Shown: in pieces, positions 52,510-60,529 of the stretch
How positions within the stretch are numbered: the first letter of the stretch is position 1
Layout of the letters: every line of letters begins with the position of its first letter
Assembly: GCA_017519885.1 (NCBI GenBank)
Contig: JAFWRO010000012.1
Coordinates: 133,810-197,809, forward strand
DNA length: 64,000 nt
Source: Liminaster sp017519885
GTDB lineage: Bacteria > Bacteroidota > Bacteroidia > Bacteroidales > UBA3663
Direction: 5' to 3'
Translations under genes and position numbers: made by a program
The notes under the pieces: model-generated
The model's database searches: none
Told to the model about the DNA's origin: nothing
Seen by the model: the letters and a program-made list of their open reading frames with translations, nothing else

Positions 52510-54342
52510 ATGGCAAAAGAAGTTAAGTTTTCACTTGTCTTCCGTGACATGTGGCAGAGTGCTGGCAAATACCAGCCTCGCGTTGACCAGCTCGTTAAGG
52601 TAGCCCCCAAGATCATCGAGATGGGCTGCTGGGACCGTGTAGAAACCAACGGTGGCGGCTTCGAGCAAGTAAACCTTCTCTATGGTGAGAACCCCAACCG
52701 CTCGGTACGCGAGTGGACCAAGCCCTTCCACGAGGCTGGCATCCAGACCCACATGCTCGACCGTGCCCTCAACGCCCTCCGCATGTTCCCATGCTCGAAG
52801 GACCTGCGCAAGCTGTTCTATGTCGTCAAGAAGAAGCAGGGTACCGACATCACCCGCATCTTCTGCGGCCTCAACGACCCACGCAACGTCATCCCCTCGA
52901 TCGGCTACGCCAAGGAGGCCGGCATGATTGCCCAGGCTGCCCTCTGCATCACCCACTCGCCCATCCACACCGTCGAATACTACGTCAACCTCGCCAAGCA
53001 GTTCATCGATGCCGGCGCTGACGAGATCTGCCTCAAGGATATGGCCGGCATCGGCCGTCCCGTGAGCCTCGGCAAGATCGTGGCTGGCATCAAGGCCTAC
53101 AAGAAGGACATCGTCATCCAGTACCATTCGCACGCCGGCCCTGGCTTCAACATTGCCTCTATCCTCGAGGTATGCAAGGCTGGTTGCGACTACATCGACT
53201 GCGGCATGTCGCCACTTTCTTGGGGCACCGGCCACGCCGATGTCATCACCGTGCAGGAGATGCTCAAGGATGCCGGCTTCAAGGTGAAGGACATCAACAT
53301 GAAGGCTTACATGGAGGTTCGCACTCAGATCCAGGAGATGATGGACGACTTCCTCGGCTACTATATCCCCGAACTCAACCACCTCAACAACTCGCTGCTC
53401 GTCAAGCCCGGCCTTCCCGGCGGCATGATGGGCTCGCTGATGACCGACCTGGAGGAGAACCTCGAAGGCCTCAACCGCTGGAAGGAGAAGAACGGACAGC
53501 CCAAGCTCTCGACCGACGACCTGCTCATCAAGCTCTTCGACGAAGTGGCTTACGTATGGCCTCGCGTGGGCTATCCCTGCCTCGTCACCCCCTTCAGCCA
53601 GTATGTCAAGAACCTCGCCCTCATGAACGTCATGCAGATGGAGAAGGGCAAGGAGCGCTGGAGCCTCATCGCCGACAACATCTGGGACATGATCCTCGGC
53701 AAGTCGGGCAAGCTGCCCGGCCCCGTAGCTCCCGAACTCGTCGAGCTGGCCAAGAGCCAGGGTCGCAAGTTCGAGACCGAGGATCCGCAGACCTACGCCC
53801 CCGACTGCCTCGACGAATTCCGCGCCAAGATGAAGGCCAACGGCTGGGACCTCGGCCAGGACGACGAGGAGCTGTTCGAGTACGCCATGCACCCGTCGCA
53901 GTATGAGGCCTACAAGAGCGGCAAGGCCAAGGCCGACTTCCTCGAAGACCTCGCCAAGCGCAAGGCTGCCAAGAACGCCACCACCGGCGAAATCAAGGCC
54001 CAGGAGCTCAAGGTCACCGTCAACGGCGAAGTCTATACCGTCAGCATCGCACCCAACGACGGCTCGGCTCCCGCTGCTTCAGCAGCCGCTGCTCCCGTGG
54101 CAGCCGGCGAAGGCGCCGACGTGCTGGCTCCACTCGAGGGCAAGTTCTTCCTCGTCAAGAACGCCAGCGAAGTGCCCGTCAAGGTGGGCGACATGGTGAA
54201 GAAGGGTCAGACCATCGGCTACATCGAAGCCATGAAGACCTACAACGCCGTAGCTGCCGACTGCGACGGCCAGATCACCGCCATCCTCGCCAACCCCGGC
54301 GACAAGGTATTCGAGGACGACCCGATCTTCAAGATCAAGTAA
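52510..54342 (+). CDS. oadA: Oxaloacetate decarboxylase alpha subunit (biotin-dependent carboxyltransferase)
   Basis: 610 residues. The HMGL-like TIM barrel (~1-300) transfers the carboxyl from oxaloacetate to biotin; KDMAGIG and YHSHAGPGFN hold the conserved Lys, His and Asp region. The conserved PYC/OADA domain follows (~310-480), then an Ala/Pro linker and a C-terminal biotinyl domain with the biotinylated Lys576 in EAMKTYN. Possible alternative: pyruvate carboxylase subunit B, but the OadG and OadB neighbours decide for the sodium pump. Confidence 0.92.
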   Translation: MAKEVKFSLVFRDMWQSAGKYQPRVDQLVKVAPKIIEMGCWDRVETNGGGFEQVNLLYGENPNRSVREWTKPFHEAGIQTHMLDRALNALRMFPCSKDLRKLFYVVKKKQGTDITRIFCGLNDPRNVIPSIGYAKEAGMIAQAALCITHSPIHTVEYYVNLAKQFIDAGADEICLKDMAGIGRPVSLGKIVAGIKAYKKDIVIQYHSHAGPGFNIASILEVCKAGCDYIDCGMSPLSWGTGHADVITVQEMLKDAGFKVKDINMKAYMEVRTQIQEMMDDFLGYYIPELNHLNNSLLVKPGLPGGMMGSLMTDLEENLEGLNRWKEKNGQPKLSTDDLLIKLFDEVAYVWPRVGYPCLVTPFSQYVKNLALMNVMQMEKGKERWSLIADNIWDMILGKSGKLPGPVAPELVELAKSQGRKFETEDPQTYAPDCLDEFRAKMKANGWDLGQDDEELFEYAMHPSQYEAYKSGKAKADFLEDLAKRKAAKNATTGEIKAQELKVTVNGEVYTVSIAPNDGSAPAASAAAAPVAAGEGADVLAPLEGKFFLVKNASEVPVKVGDMVKKGQTIGYIEAMKTYNAVAADCDGQITAILANPGDKVFEDDPIFKIK

Positions 54343-54377
54343 TTGACATCCATCAATTGTTAATTGTTAATTTTTAA

Positions 54378-54401
54378 TTGTTAATTATTAATTGTTAATT
54401 G
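54378..54401 (+). repeat. AT-rich direct repeats upstream of oadB, copy of an element at 836-859
   Basis: The 50 bp between oadA and oadB consist of TTAATTGT/TTAATTAT-like units. Bases 54378-54401 are identical to 836-859, which precede the zinc-ribbon gene. Both copies lie within 20 bp of a start codon. Confidence 0.6.
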
Positions 54402-54406
54402 AATTC

Positions 54407-55666
54407 ATGGATTTCATCAATACAATATTCTCCAACCTGTGGAGCATGACGGCGTTCAGCAACATTGCCGACGACCCGCGCTTCATCATCATGTATCTGC
54501 TGGGCTTCCTGTTCCTCTATCTCGGCATTGCCAAGCATTACGAGCCGCTGCTGCTTGTCCCCATCGCCATGGGCATTCTGCTGGCCAACTTCCCTGGCGG
54601 CGAGATGGGCGTCTATGGAGCCGACGGCAATGGCATCGTGCACGTCATGAAGAACGGCGTGATGCACGACTACGACGTCTATAAGATGGGCCTGCCCGAG
54701 ATTGCCCACGAGCTCGGCCTCATGAACATGATCTACTACTGGCTCATCAAGACCGGCTTCATCCCGCCCATCATCTTCATGGGCGTAGGTGCCATGACCG
54801 ACTTCGGCCCCATGCTTCGCAACCTGAAGCTCGCCATCTTCGGCGCTGCTGCCCAGCTCGGCATCTTCAGCGTAGTGCTTGTAGCCATCGGCGTCTTCGG
54901 ATTCACTCCCCAGGAGGCCGGTTCGCTCGGCATCATCGGTGGCGCCGACGGTCCTACCGCCATCTTCACCACCATCAAGCTGGCTCCCCATCTGCTCGGC
55001 CCCATCGCCATTGCAGCCTATTCCTACATGGCCCTCGTGCCCGTCATCATCCCGATGGTCGTAAAGCTCTGCTGCCGCAAGAAGGACCTTGAGATCAACA
55101 TGAAGGAGCAGGACAAGCTTTACCCCGACACGCTCAAGATTAAGAACATGCGCGTGGCCAAGATCATCTTCCCCATCTTCGTCACCGTCCTTGTGGCCAT
55201 CGTCGTGCCTTCGGCTGTCAGCCTCATCGGCATGCTGATGTTCGGCAACCTCATCAAGGAGATCGGCTCCGACACGTCGCGCATCGCCGACACCGCAGCC
55301 AATGCGCTGATGAACATCTGCACCATCTTCCTGGGCCTCTCGGTGGGCGCAACGATGACTGTCGAGTCGTTCCTCAACCTCACCACCCTCGGCATCGTGG
55401 TGGGCGGCTTCCTGGCATTCGCTGTCTCCATCGCAGGTGGCATCGGTCTGGTCTATGTCTTCAACGCTTTCTCGAAGAAGAAAATCAATCCGCTCGTAGG
55501 TGCCTGCGGTCTTTCTGCCGTGCCTATGGCCAGCCGTGTAGCCAACGGCATCGCCACCAGCATCAACCCCAAGAACAACATCCTCAACTACTGCATGTCG
55601 TCCAACATCTCTGGTGTGATCGGCTCTGCAGTTGCTGCCGGTGTGCTCATCTCGTTCCTGGGCTAA
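54407..55666 (+). CDS. oadB: Oxaloacetate decarboxylase beta subunit, sodium pump
   Basis: 419 residues from the ATG at 54407; an upstream TTG is in repeats and rejected. About nine to eleven transmembrane helices. The conserved Na+-site blocks are visible: GVGAMTDFGPM with its Asp, the GGADGPTAIFTT motif, and NPLVGACGLSAVPMASRVAN near the end. It decarboxylates carboxybiotin and exports Na+, feeding sodium-driven transport. Long N-terminal insertion (GGEMGVYGADGNGIVHVMKN) is typical of Bacteroidota homologues. Confidence 0.92.
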   Translation: MDFINTIFSNLWSMTAFSNIADDPRFIIMYLLGFLFLYLGIAKHYEPLLLVPIAMGILLANFPGGEMGVYGADGNGIVHVMKNGVMHDYDVYKMGLPEIAHELGLMNMIYYWLIKTGFIPPIIFMGVGAMTDFGPMLRNLKLAIFGAAAQLGIFSVVLVAIGVFGFTPQEAGSLGIIGGADGPTAIFTTIKLAPHLLGPIAIAAYSYMALVPVIIPMVVKLCCRKKDLEINMKEQDKLYPDTLKIKNMRVAKIIFPIFVTVLVAIVVPSAVSLIGMLMFGNLIKEIGSDTSRIADTAANALMNICTIFLGLSVGATMTVESFLNLTTLGIVVGGFLAFAVSIAGGIGLVYVFNAFSKKKINPLVGACGLSAVPMASRVANGIATSINPKNNILNYCMSSNISGVIGSAVAAGVLISFLG

Positions 55667-55683
55667 TCTGACGAAATAAACGA

Positions 55684-55727
55684 TGCGCGTCCGTCTTTCC
55701 CAGATCGGGCGCGCAATTTCGTTTTTT
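55684..55727 (+). terminator. Probable terminator of the oad operon
   Basis: TGCGCG (55684-55689) pairs with CGCGCA (55710-55715), followed by ATTTCG and T6 (55722-55727). A second hairpin, GCATCCGCC/GGCGGATGC (55728-55736 with 55754-55762), follows and may belong to the leader of the next gene. Confidence 0.6.
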
Positions 55728-55807
55728 GCATCCGCCCGATTAAACCTTTCCGCGGCGGATGCGTCCAAACAACGAACTTTAACCCACTAATACATCAACA
55801 ACAAGAA

Positions 55808-57061
55808 ATGTCAAGAGTATTGCTTATCGGCTGCGGAGGTGTAGGCACCGTAGCAGCACACAAGTTGGCCCAGAACGCCGACGTGTTTACCGACATCTGT
55901 ATTGCCAGCCGCACCAAGAGCAAGTGCGACGCCACGGCCGAGGCCATCCGCGCCAAGGGTTACAGCAAGAACGGCGTGGTGGCCAACATCACCACCGCAC
56001 AGGTCGATGCCGACAGCGTGCCCCAGCTCGTGGCACTCATGAAGGAGTTCCGTCCCGAGCTCTGCATCAACCTGGCCCTCCCCTATCAAGACCTCACCAT
56101 CATGGATGCCTGTCTCGAAGCCGGTGTGAACTATATGGACACCGCCAACTATGAGCCCAAGGACGAGGCACATTTCGAATACAGCTGGCAGTGGGCCTAC
56201 CGCGAGCGTTTCGAGAAGGCCGGCCTCTGCGCCATCCTCGGCTGCGGCTTCGACCCCGGCGTGACCTCCATCTTCACCGCCTACGCCGCCAAGCATCACT
56301 TCAAGGAGATCCAGTACCTCGACATCGTCGATTGCAACGCTGGCAACCACCACAAGGCATTTGCCACCAACTTCAACCCCGAGATCAACATCCGAGAGAT
56401 TACCCAGAAGGGCCTCTACTACGAGAACGGCAAGTACATCGAGACCGAACCGATGGAGATTCACAAGCCACTCACCTATCCTGGCATTGGCCCCAAGGAG
56501 TCCTATCTGCTCCACCACGAGGAGATTGAGTCGCTGGTCATCAACTACCCCACCATCAAGCGTGCGCGCTTCTGGATGACCTTCGGCCAACAGTATCTCA
56601 CCTACCTCGACGTGATCCAGAACATCGGAATGTCGCGCATCGACGAGATTGAATACAAGGCTCCCCTTGCCGACGGTTCGGGTGATGCAGTGGTCAAGAT
56701 CGTGCCTCTGCAGTTCCTCAAGGCCGTGCTGCCCAATCCCAAGGAACTTGGCGAGAACTACGACGGCGAGACCTCCATCGGCTGCCGCATCCGTGGCATC
56801 GGCAACGACGGCAAGGAGCACACCTACTATGTCTGGAACAACTGCAGCCACCGCGAGGCCTATCTCGAGACCGGTATGCAGGGCGTAAGCTACACCACCG
56901 GCGTGCCTGCCATGATTGGCGCTATGATGTTCCTCAAGGGCATCTGGAGCAAGCCAGGCGTCCACAACGTCGAGGAGTTCGATCCCGATCCGTTCATGGC
57001 CGAACTTAACATCCAGGGTCTGCCCTGGCACGAGGAGCACGACGGCGATCTCGAACTCTGA
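55808..57061 (+). CDS. Carboxynorspermidine dehydrogenase (saccharopine dehydrogenase family)
   Basis: 417 residues. Rossmann N-terminus VLLIGCGGVGTVAAHKLAQ (NADPH site) and conserved blocks INLALPYQDLTIMDACLEAG, YMDTANYEP, GCGFDPGVTSIFTAYAAKHH and GVPAMIGAMMFLKGIW. It condenses aspartate semialdehyde with putrescine or diaminopropane in the alternative spermidine/norspermidine route that Bacteroidota use. The decarboxylase partner gene is not in the window. Alternatives such as lysine-forming saccharopine dehydrogenase are less likely from the close overall pattern. Confidence 0.87.
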   Translation: MSRVLLIGCGGVGTVAAHKLAQNADVFTDICIASRTKSKCDATAEAIRAKGYSKNGVVANITTAQVDADSVPQLVALMKEFRPELCINLALPYQDLTIMDACLEAGVNYMDTANYEPKDEAHFEYSWQWAYRERFEKAGLCAILGCGFDPGVTSIFTAYAAKHHFKEIQYLDIVDCNAGNHHKAFATNFNPEINIREITQKGLYYENGKYIETEPMEIHKPLTYPGIGPKESYLLHHEEIESLVINYPTIKRARFWMTFGQQYLTYLDVIQNIGMSRIDEIEYKAPLADGSGDAVVKIVPLQFLKAVLPNPKELGENYDGETSIGCRIRGIGNDGKEHTYYVWNNCSHREAYLETGMQGVSYTTGVPAMIGAMMFLKGIWSKPGVHNVEEFDPDPFMAELNIQGLPWHEEHDGDLEL

Positions 57062-57079
57062 TCTTTCGTTCACTTTTTC

Positions 57080-57180
57080 TATCAAGAATTAGAGAATTTG
57101 AGAATTAATATTTTGTGCCCCTCTTAATTCGACACTCAATTCGATACCCAATTCGACACTCAATTCTCTAATTCTTGATA
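57080..57180. repeat. Inverted repeat enclosing 12-bp tandem repeats
   Basis: An 18-bp perfect inverted repeat, TATCAAGAATTAGAGAAT (57080-57097) and its complement (57163-57180), extends a few pairs inward past one bulge. The 3' half contains AATTCGACACTC, AATTCGATACCC, AATTCGACACTC (12-bp period, 57126-57161). It lies between a stop codon and a terminator and has no coding content. Confidence 0.7.
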
Positions 57181-57193
57181 ATTAAATAAAGCA

Positions 57194-57224
57194 AGCCCCC
57201 GAAGCCTTGATGGCTTCGAGGGCT
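57194..57224. terminator. Bidirectional terminator
   Basis: AGCCCCCGAAGCC (57194-57206) pairs with GGCTTCGAGGGCT (57212-57224) with one mismatch and a 5-nt loop; T-rich TATTCTTTTG follows on the plus strand. Confidence 0.85.
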
Positions 57225-57250
57225 ATTCTTTTGTATTTAGCGACGAGCGC

Positions 57251-57733
57251 TTAGCGCAGACGCTCAAGGCTCTTGATGAGCGCGATGTCGAAGATCACGC
57301 CGCGAGCAGCCATAATCAAGGCGAAAATGCTGACGGCAGGCATCACAAGCATCATAATGTTGTAGTGCACATCCACCACGCCACCCTGCGAGAGGGCAGC
57401 CACATCACCCTTCAGACGATAGCACTCCCAAAAGAAGAGGCCGTAATAGAGCACGTTGAGTATGATCGTATAGATCAGCACACGCAGCTGCAACTTGCGA
57501 TTCTTGTAGAGGAAGATGTTGATGAGCGGCAGGGCCACCATCAGGAGCAGCACGATGAAAAGTTCCCACACCATACGATCGGTCTCGAAACCCTTTGTTT
57601 GGCACACCAGGCCCAGCGAATTCAATTCGAAAGTGGCCTCTGGTATTGCAAACGATGCCAGCCAGAAGAAGTGCATCGTAAGGATGGCAATCACACTGGC
57701 CAGCATATAGACGGTCTGTACGCGCTGTATCAT
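57251..57733 (-). CDS. DUF4293 membrane protein
   Basis: 160 residues, four transmembrane helices (VYMLASVIAILTMHFFWL, WELFIVLLLMVALPLINIFL, VLIYTIILNVLYYGLFFW, MLVMPAVSIFALIMAARG). The opening MIQRVQTVYML is characteristic of DUF4293. Function unknown. It lies 4 bp after the rpoZ-like gene, the standard arrangement in Bacteroidales. Confidence 0.88.
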   Translation of the reverse strand: MIQRVQTVYMLASVIAILTMHFFWLASFAIPEATFELNSLGLVCQTKGFETDRMVWELFIVLLLMVALPLINIFLYKNRKLQLRVLIYTIILNVLYYGLFFWECYRLKGDVAALSQGGVVDVHYNIMMLVMPAVSIFALIMAARGVIFDIALIKSLERLR

Positions 57734-57737
57734 AGTT

Positions 57738-58088
57738 TTAGAAACGCTGTGAGCCCAGCGGCTGTTCGTCCTTGTTCTGGTTCAGGCGCCAATAGACGTT
57801 GCCATCCGAATACTCCTGGGTTGCGATGAGCGTTGGTTTTGGCAGCTTCTCGTAGTAGCGGCTGATCTCAATCTGCTCACGGTTCTCGAACACCTCATCG
57901 AGGTTATCCGTATTGGTAGCAAACTCCTGGAGCTTCTTGTCCAGATCGTGCTTCATTTCGCTGGCAATCTGGTTGGCACGACGAGCGATGATCTCGACGG
58001 TTTCGTAGATGTTGCCGGTATCCTCGCACAGGGCGATGATGTCACGCGTCACAGTGTTGCTTGGCGCATTGGTCTTCTTATAATCCAT
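57738..58088 (-). CDS. rpoZ: RNA polymerase omega subunit, Bacteroidota type
   Basis: 116 residues. MDYKKTNAPSNTVTRDI and NIYETVEIIARRANQIA match the Bacteroidota omega/Rpb6-like family that stabilises the beta' subunit. The tail is longer and more polar than in proteobacteria. It is the middle gene of bamD-rpoZ-DUF4293. Confidence 0.88.
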   Translation of the reverse strand: MDYKKTNAPSNTVTRDIIALCEDTGNIYETVEIIARRANQIASEMKHDLDKKLQEFATNTDNLDEVFENREQIEISRYYEKLPKPTLIATQEYSDGNVYWRLNQNKDEQPLGSQRF

Positions 58089-58150
58089 TTATTCCGTTTT
58101 TATTTATTGGTTTCTAAATTATCTATTTCTCTCTTCTTCTCTTTCTTTAT

Positions 58151-58182
58151 CCCGAAATCCCGATATTCCGAAATCCCGAAAA
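58151..58182. repeat. 8-bp tandem repeat (CCCGAAAT), 4 units
   Basis: CCCGAAAT, CCCGATAT, TCCGAAAT and CCCGAAAA from 58151, in the 99-bp gap between bamD and rpoZ. Inverted, its core matches TTTCGGAATATCG near 3308-3320. Confidence 0.65.
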
Positions 58183-58187
58183 GAACC

Positions 58188-59006
58188 TCAGTCAATGTAA
58201 GCCGCGAGCTTTTTCTGGATTCGCTCGTTGAGCCTGTTCACCTCTTTCGAATATTTCCCCTCGGGATAATCGTTGATGAAGGTGTAGTACTCGTCCGAAG
58301 CTTCACGCAGACGATCCTCGGCCTTTTCGTCAACCGAATTCATGGCAGCCTCATAGCGTGCACGGAAGATGATGTAGGCCAAATCCTCGCGATACTTGCT
58401 GTAGGGATATTCGTTCTGGGCGTTGCGTGCCGTGATTACGGCCGACTCGTAGTTATTGCCCATGTAACTGCCAAGGTTCAGATAGAGCTTAGCGCTCAAG
58501 TACTCCTTGTAGCAGAGTTTGTCGGTCAGTTCCAAGCGCATGATGGCAGCGCTATCGGCCAGCGAACTGTGCGGATAGACATCGACAAACGAGTCAATCT
58601 CTTTGATGGCACGGCGGGTGATCTCCTGGTCCAAGCGAGCGTCGGGCGAATCCTTATAGTCTCCGTATGCCACATTGAAACGCGATTCCATCGCATGCTT
58701 GCCTCTTGGGTAGTTGTTGGCATAACGCACGAAATATTCTCCAGCCGAAAGGTAATCCTTCTGATTGAAATAGCTCATCGCCAGCAGCCAAAGGGCATTC
58801 TCAGCCTCCTCAGTGCCACGATAGATTGGGACCACATCTGACAGCAATGTTGCAGCCTTGGCATATTTACCCTGCTCGTAATAGATCTTGGCGTAGTCGT
58901 ATTTCTCGTCAGGGTCATTGCTCTTCAGCAATCGGTTGTATTCACCACAGGAGCAGAGTGCAACCATGCTGAAAGCCAGATATAAAACGATATGATTGAT
59001 TCTCAT
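58188..59006 (-). CDS. bamD: Outer-membrane assembly lipoprotein BamD
   Basis: 272 residues from the ATG at 59006, chosen because it begins a lipoprotein signal (MRINHIVLYLAFSMVALCSC, lipobox ALCSC). Residues ~30-260 form about five TPR motifs (DYAKIYYEQGKYAKAATLLSD, LAMSYFNQKDYLSAGEYFV). BamD is the essential lipoprotein of the BAM complex that inserts barrel proteins such as the porin-like products in this window. The longer upstream frame crosses the promoter at 59033-59040. Confidence 0.9.
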   Translation of the reverse strand: MRINHIVLYLAFSMVALCSCGEYNRLLKSNDPDEKYDYAKIYYEQGKYAKAATLLSDVVPIYRGTEEAENALWLLAMSYFNQKDYLSAGEYFVRYANNYPRGKHAMESRFNVAYGDYKDSPDARLDQEITRRAIKEIDSFVDVYPHSSLADSAAIMRLELTDKLCYKEYLSAKLYLNLGSYMGNNYESAVITARNAQNEYPYSKYREDLAYIIFRARYEAAMNSVDEKAEDRLREASDEYYTFINDYPEGKYSKEVNRLNERIQKKLAAYID

Positions 59007-59032
59007 TTTGCGATAGTTATCGAATTTGGCCG

Positions 59033-59040
59033 CAAATATA
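59033..59040 (-). promoter_or_regulatory. -7 box of the bamD operon
   Basis: TATATTTG on the minus strand, 27 bp upstream of the bamD ATG. Confidence 0.55.
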
Positions 59041-59133
59041 GTCATTTTCCGCAACATGGCCAAATATTTTAAGCATTACTTCACATTTCGCCCAGTTATT
59101 TTTACTATTTTAATAATAGACATAGCAATAAAA

Positions 59134-59159
59134 GCACTCTGCCGAACCCGACAGAGTGC
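59134..59159 (-). terminator. Terminator of the 31-residue peptide gene
   Basis: GCACTCTG-C-CG pairs with CG-A-CAGAGTGC (59134-59144 with 59149-59159, one mismatch); on the minus strand it runs into TTTTATTGC. Confidence 0.75.
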
Positions 59160-59204
59160 CTTACACACACATATATTATTAACTAAACCAAACTTTCCTT
59201 GAAG

Positions 59205-59300
59205 TCACAATGCACGATGATGATTCTCAATAATCATGGCACCAATTCTCAGCGCGATAGAAAAGAGAATTGCGGTAGTGAAGAATGCGATAGCGATCAT
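59205..59300 (-). CDS. Probable 31-residue membrane peptide
   Basis: A small frame starting MIAIAFFTTAILFSIALRIG and ending in a polar, His-containing tail (ENHHRAL). A single hydrophobic helix covers ~1-24. Support is contextual: a TATCTTTG box (59374-59381) about 75 bp upstream, an AT-rich leader, and a terminator hairpin 45 bp downstream on the same strand form a complete transcription unit of about 250 nt. It is not part of bamD. No homology can be claimed; it could instead be a non-coding RNA with a fortuitous frame. Confidence 0.55.
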   Translation of the reverse strand: MIAIAFFTTAILFSIALRIGAMIIENHHRAL

Positions 59301-59373
59301 AGTGGTATATTTTTTGTTTGTTATTATTATTGTTAGTGGTCACTTGACTTGTGAATTATTTTTTTTCACAGTG

Positions 59374-59381
59374 CAAAGATA
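59374..59381 (-). promoter_or_regulatory. -7 box of the small peptide gene
   Basis: TATCTTTG on the minus strand. The 59382-59520 stretch upstream holds AT-rich sequence and a T-run but no gene. Confidence 0.5.
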
Positions 59382-59520
59382 GGGCATATTTCGCAAGTCA
59401 GCAAACTTTTTCTCCACATTTTAATCATTACATAGCGTCAGGGTTGTTAATCCGCGACAACCCTTGCCACCCCCTTCCGAATCTGTCGCCCCGATGTGGG
59501 GAAAAAACAAAAAAATCGCA

Positions 59521-59982
59521 GCAAGCATCGTGTCGCGCGTCAGAGTGTTCTATTCTATGGGAGAAAGCATTGTGTCGCGCGTCAGAGTGCGCTATCCTGC
59601 GGGAGCAAGCATTACATCGGCCGTCAGCGTGCTCTATCCTACGGGAGCAAGCATCGTGTCGCGCGTCAGCGTGCTCTATCCTGTGGCAGCAAGCATCGTG
59701 TCGCGCGTCAGAGTGCTCCTTCCTGTGGGGGCAAGCATCCTGTCGCGCGTCAGAGTACTTTATCCAATCGGAGCAAGCATCCTGTCGCGCGTCAGAGTAC
59801 TCTATCCAATCGGAGCAAGCATCCTGTCGCGCGTCAGAGTACTCCATCCCGTAGCATCAAGCATCATGTCGCCCATCAGAGTGCTCCATCCAATCGCAGC
59901 AAGCATCATGTCGCGCGTCAGAGTACTCTATCCGCTCGCATCAAGCATCATGTCGGCCGTCAGAGTGCTTTTAGACATAGAA
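59521..59982. repeat. Tandem array 2: 11 units of 42 bp
   Basis: Units start every 42 bp from 59521 to 59941; the last decays into GACATAG. Consensus: GCAAGCATCRTGTCGCGCGT, then CAGAGTRCTCTATCC, then a variable tail such as AATCGGA or TGTGGGA. The palindromic TCGCGCG core is in nearly every unit. Neighbouring units (59731, 59773, 59815) are almost identical, showing recent local duplication. Open frames cross it on both strands, e.g. the minus-strand EYSDARQDACSDWI repeat, but all are explained by the multiple-of-three period. Confidence 0.9.
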
Positions 59983-60065
59983 AAACAAAAAAGCATGATG
60001 ATGATAGTCTTTCCGACATAGGATAATCACTGCACCTAAATACCGAAAAACAATTTCCCACCATC

Positions 60066-60525
60066 GCATGTCCCCCAACGAACCTTAGCAGACATCTTCC
60101 AATCGCCGCATGTCCCCCAGCGAACATTAGCGGACATTCTCCAATCGCTGCATGTCCTCCAGCAACCCTTAGCGGACATCTGCCCATCGCCGCATGTCCT
60201 TCAGCGAACATTAGCGGATATCCTCTCATCGCCGCATGTCCTTCAGCGAACATTAGAGGACATCCTTCCATCGTTGCATGTCCTTCAGTGAACGTTAGCG
60301 GACATCCTTCCATCACCGCACGTCCTCATGCGAACGTTAACGGACATCTGCTCATCGCCGCATGTCCCCTAACGAACGTTAGCGGACATCATCCTTTCGT
60401 CGCATATCCTTCAGCGAACGTTAGGGGACTTGCCGCTGCCGTAGCATATCCTTCAGTGAACGTTAGCGGATATGCTTCTATCGAACCATGTCTTCCAACA
60501 AATGTTGAAGGACATGCGCGCCTTC
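60066..60525. repeat. Tandem array 3: 11 units of 42 bp
   Basis: Units start every 42 bp from 60066 to 60486 and end 5 bp from the stop codon of the SGNH gene. Consensus: GCATGTCCTTCAGCGAAC, RTTAGCGGACATC, then CTTCCATCGCC. Within each unit ATGTCC and GGACAT are inverted, giving a short hairpin per unit. The junction CCCATCGCCGCATGTCC matches CCCATCGCGGCATGACC of array 1 at 15 of 17 positions. It begins 83 bp after array 2 ends. Confidence 0.9.
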
Positions 60526-60529
60526 GATT

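Noticed and set aside
59428..60021. Frames of 119-185 codons across arrays 2 and 3
   Set aside because: Same reason: multiple-of-three repeats keep frames open on both strands. Kept only as a low-weight question among the findings.
29295..60525. CRISPR array
   Set aside because: The 42-bp units are contiguous with no unique spacers, and no cas genes are in the window.
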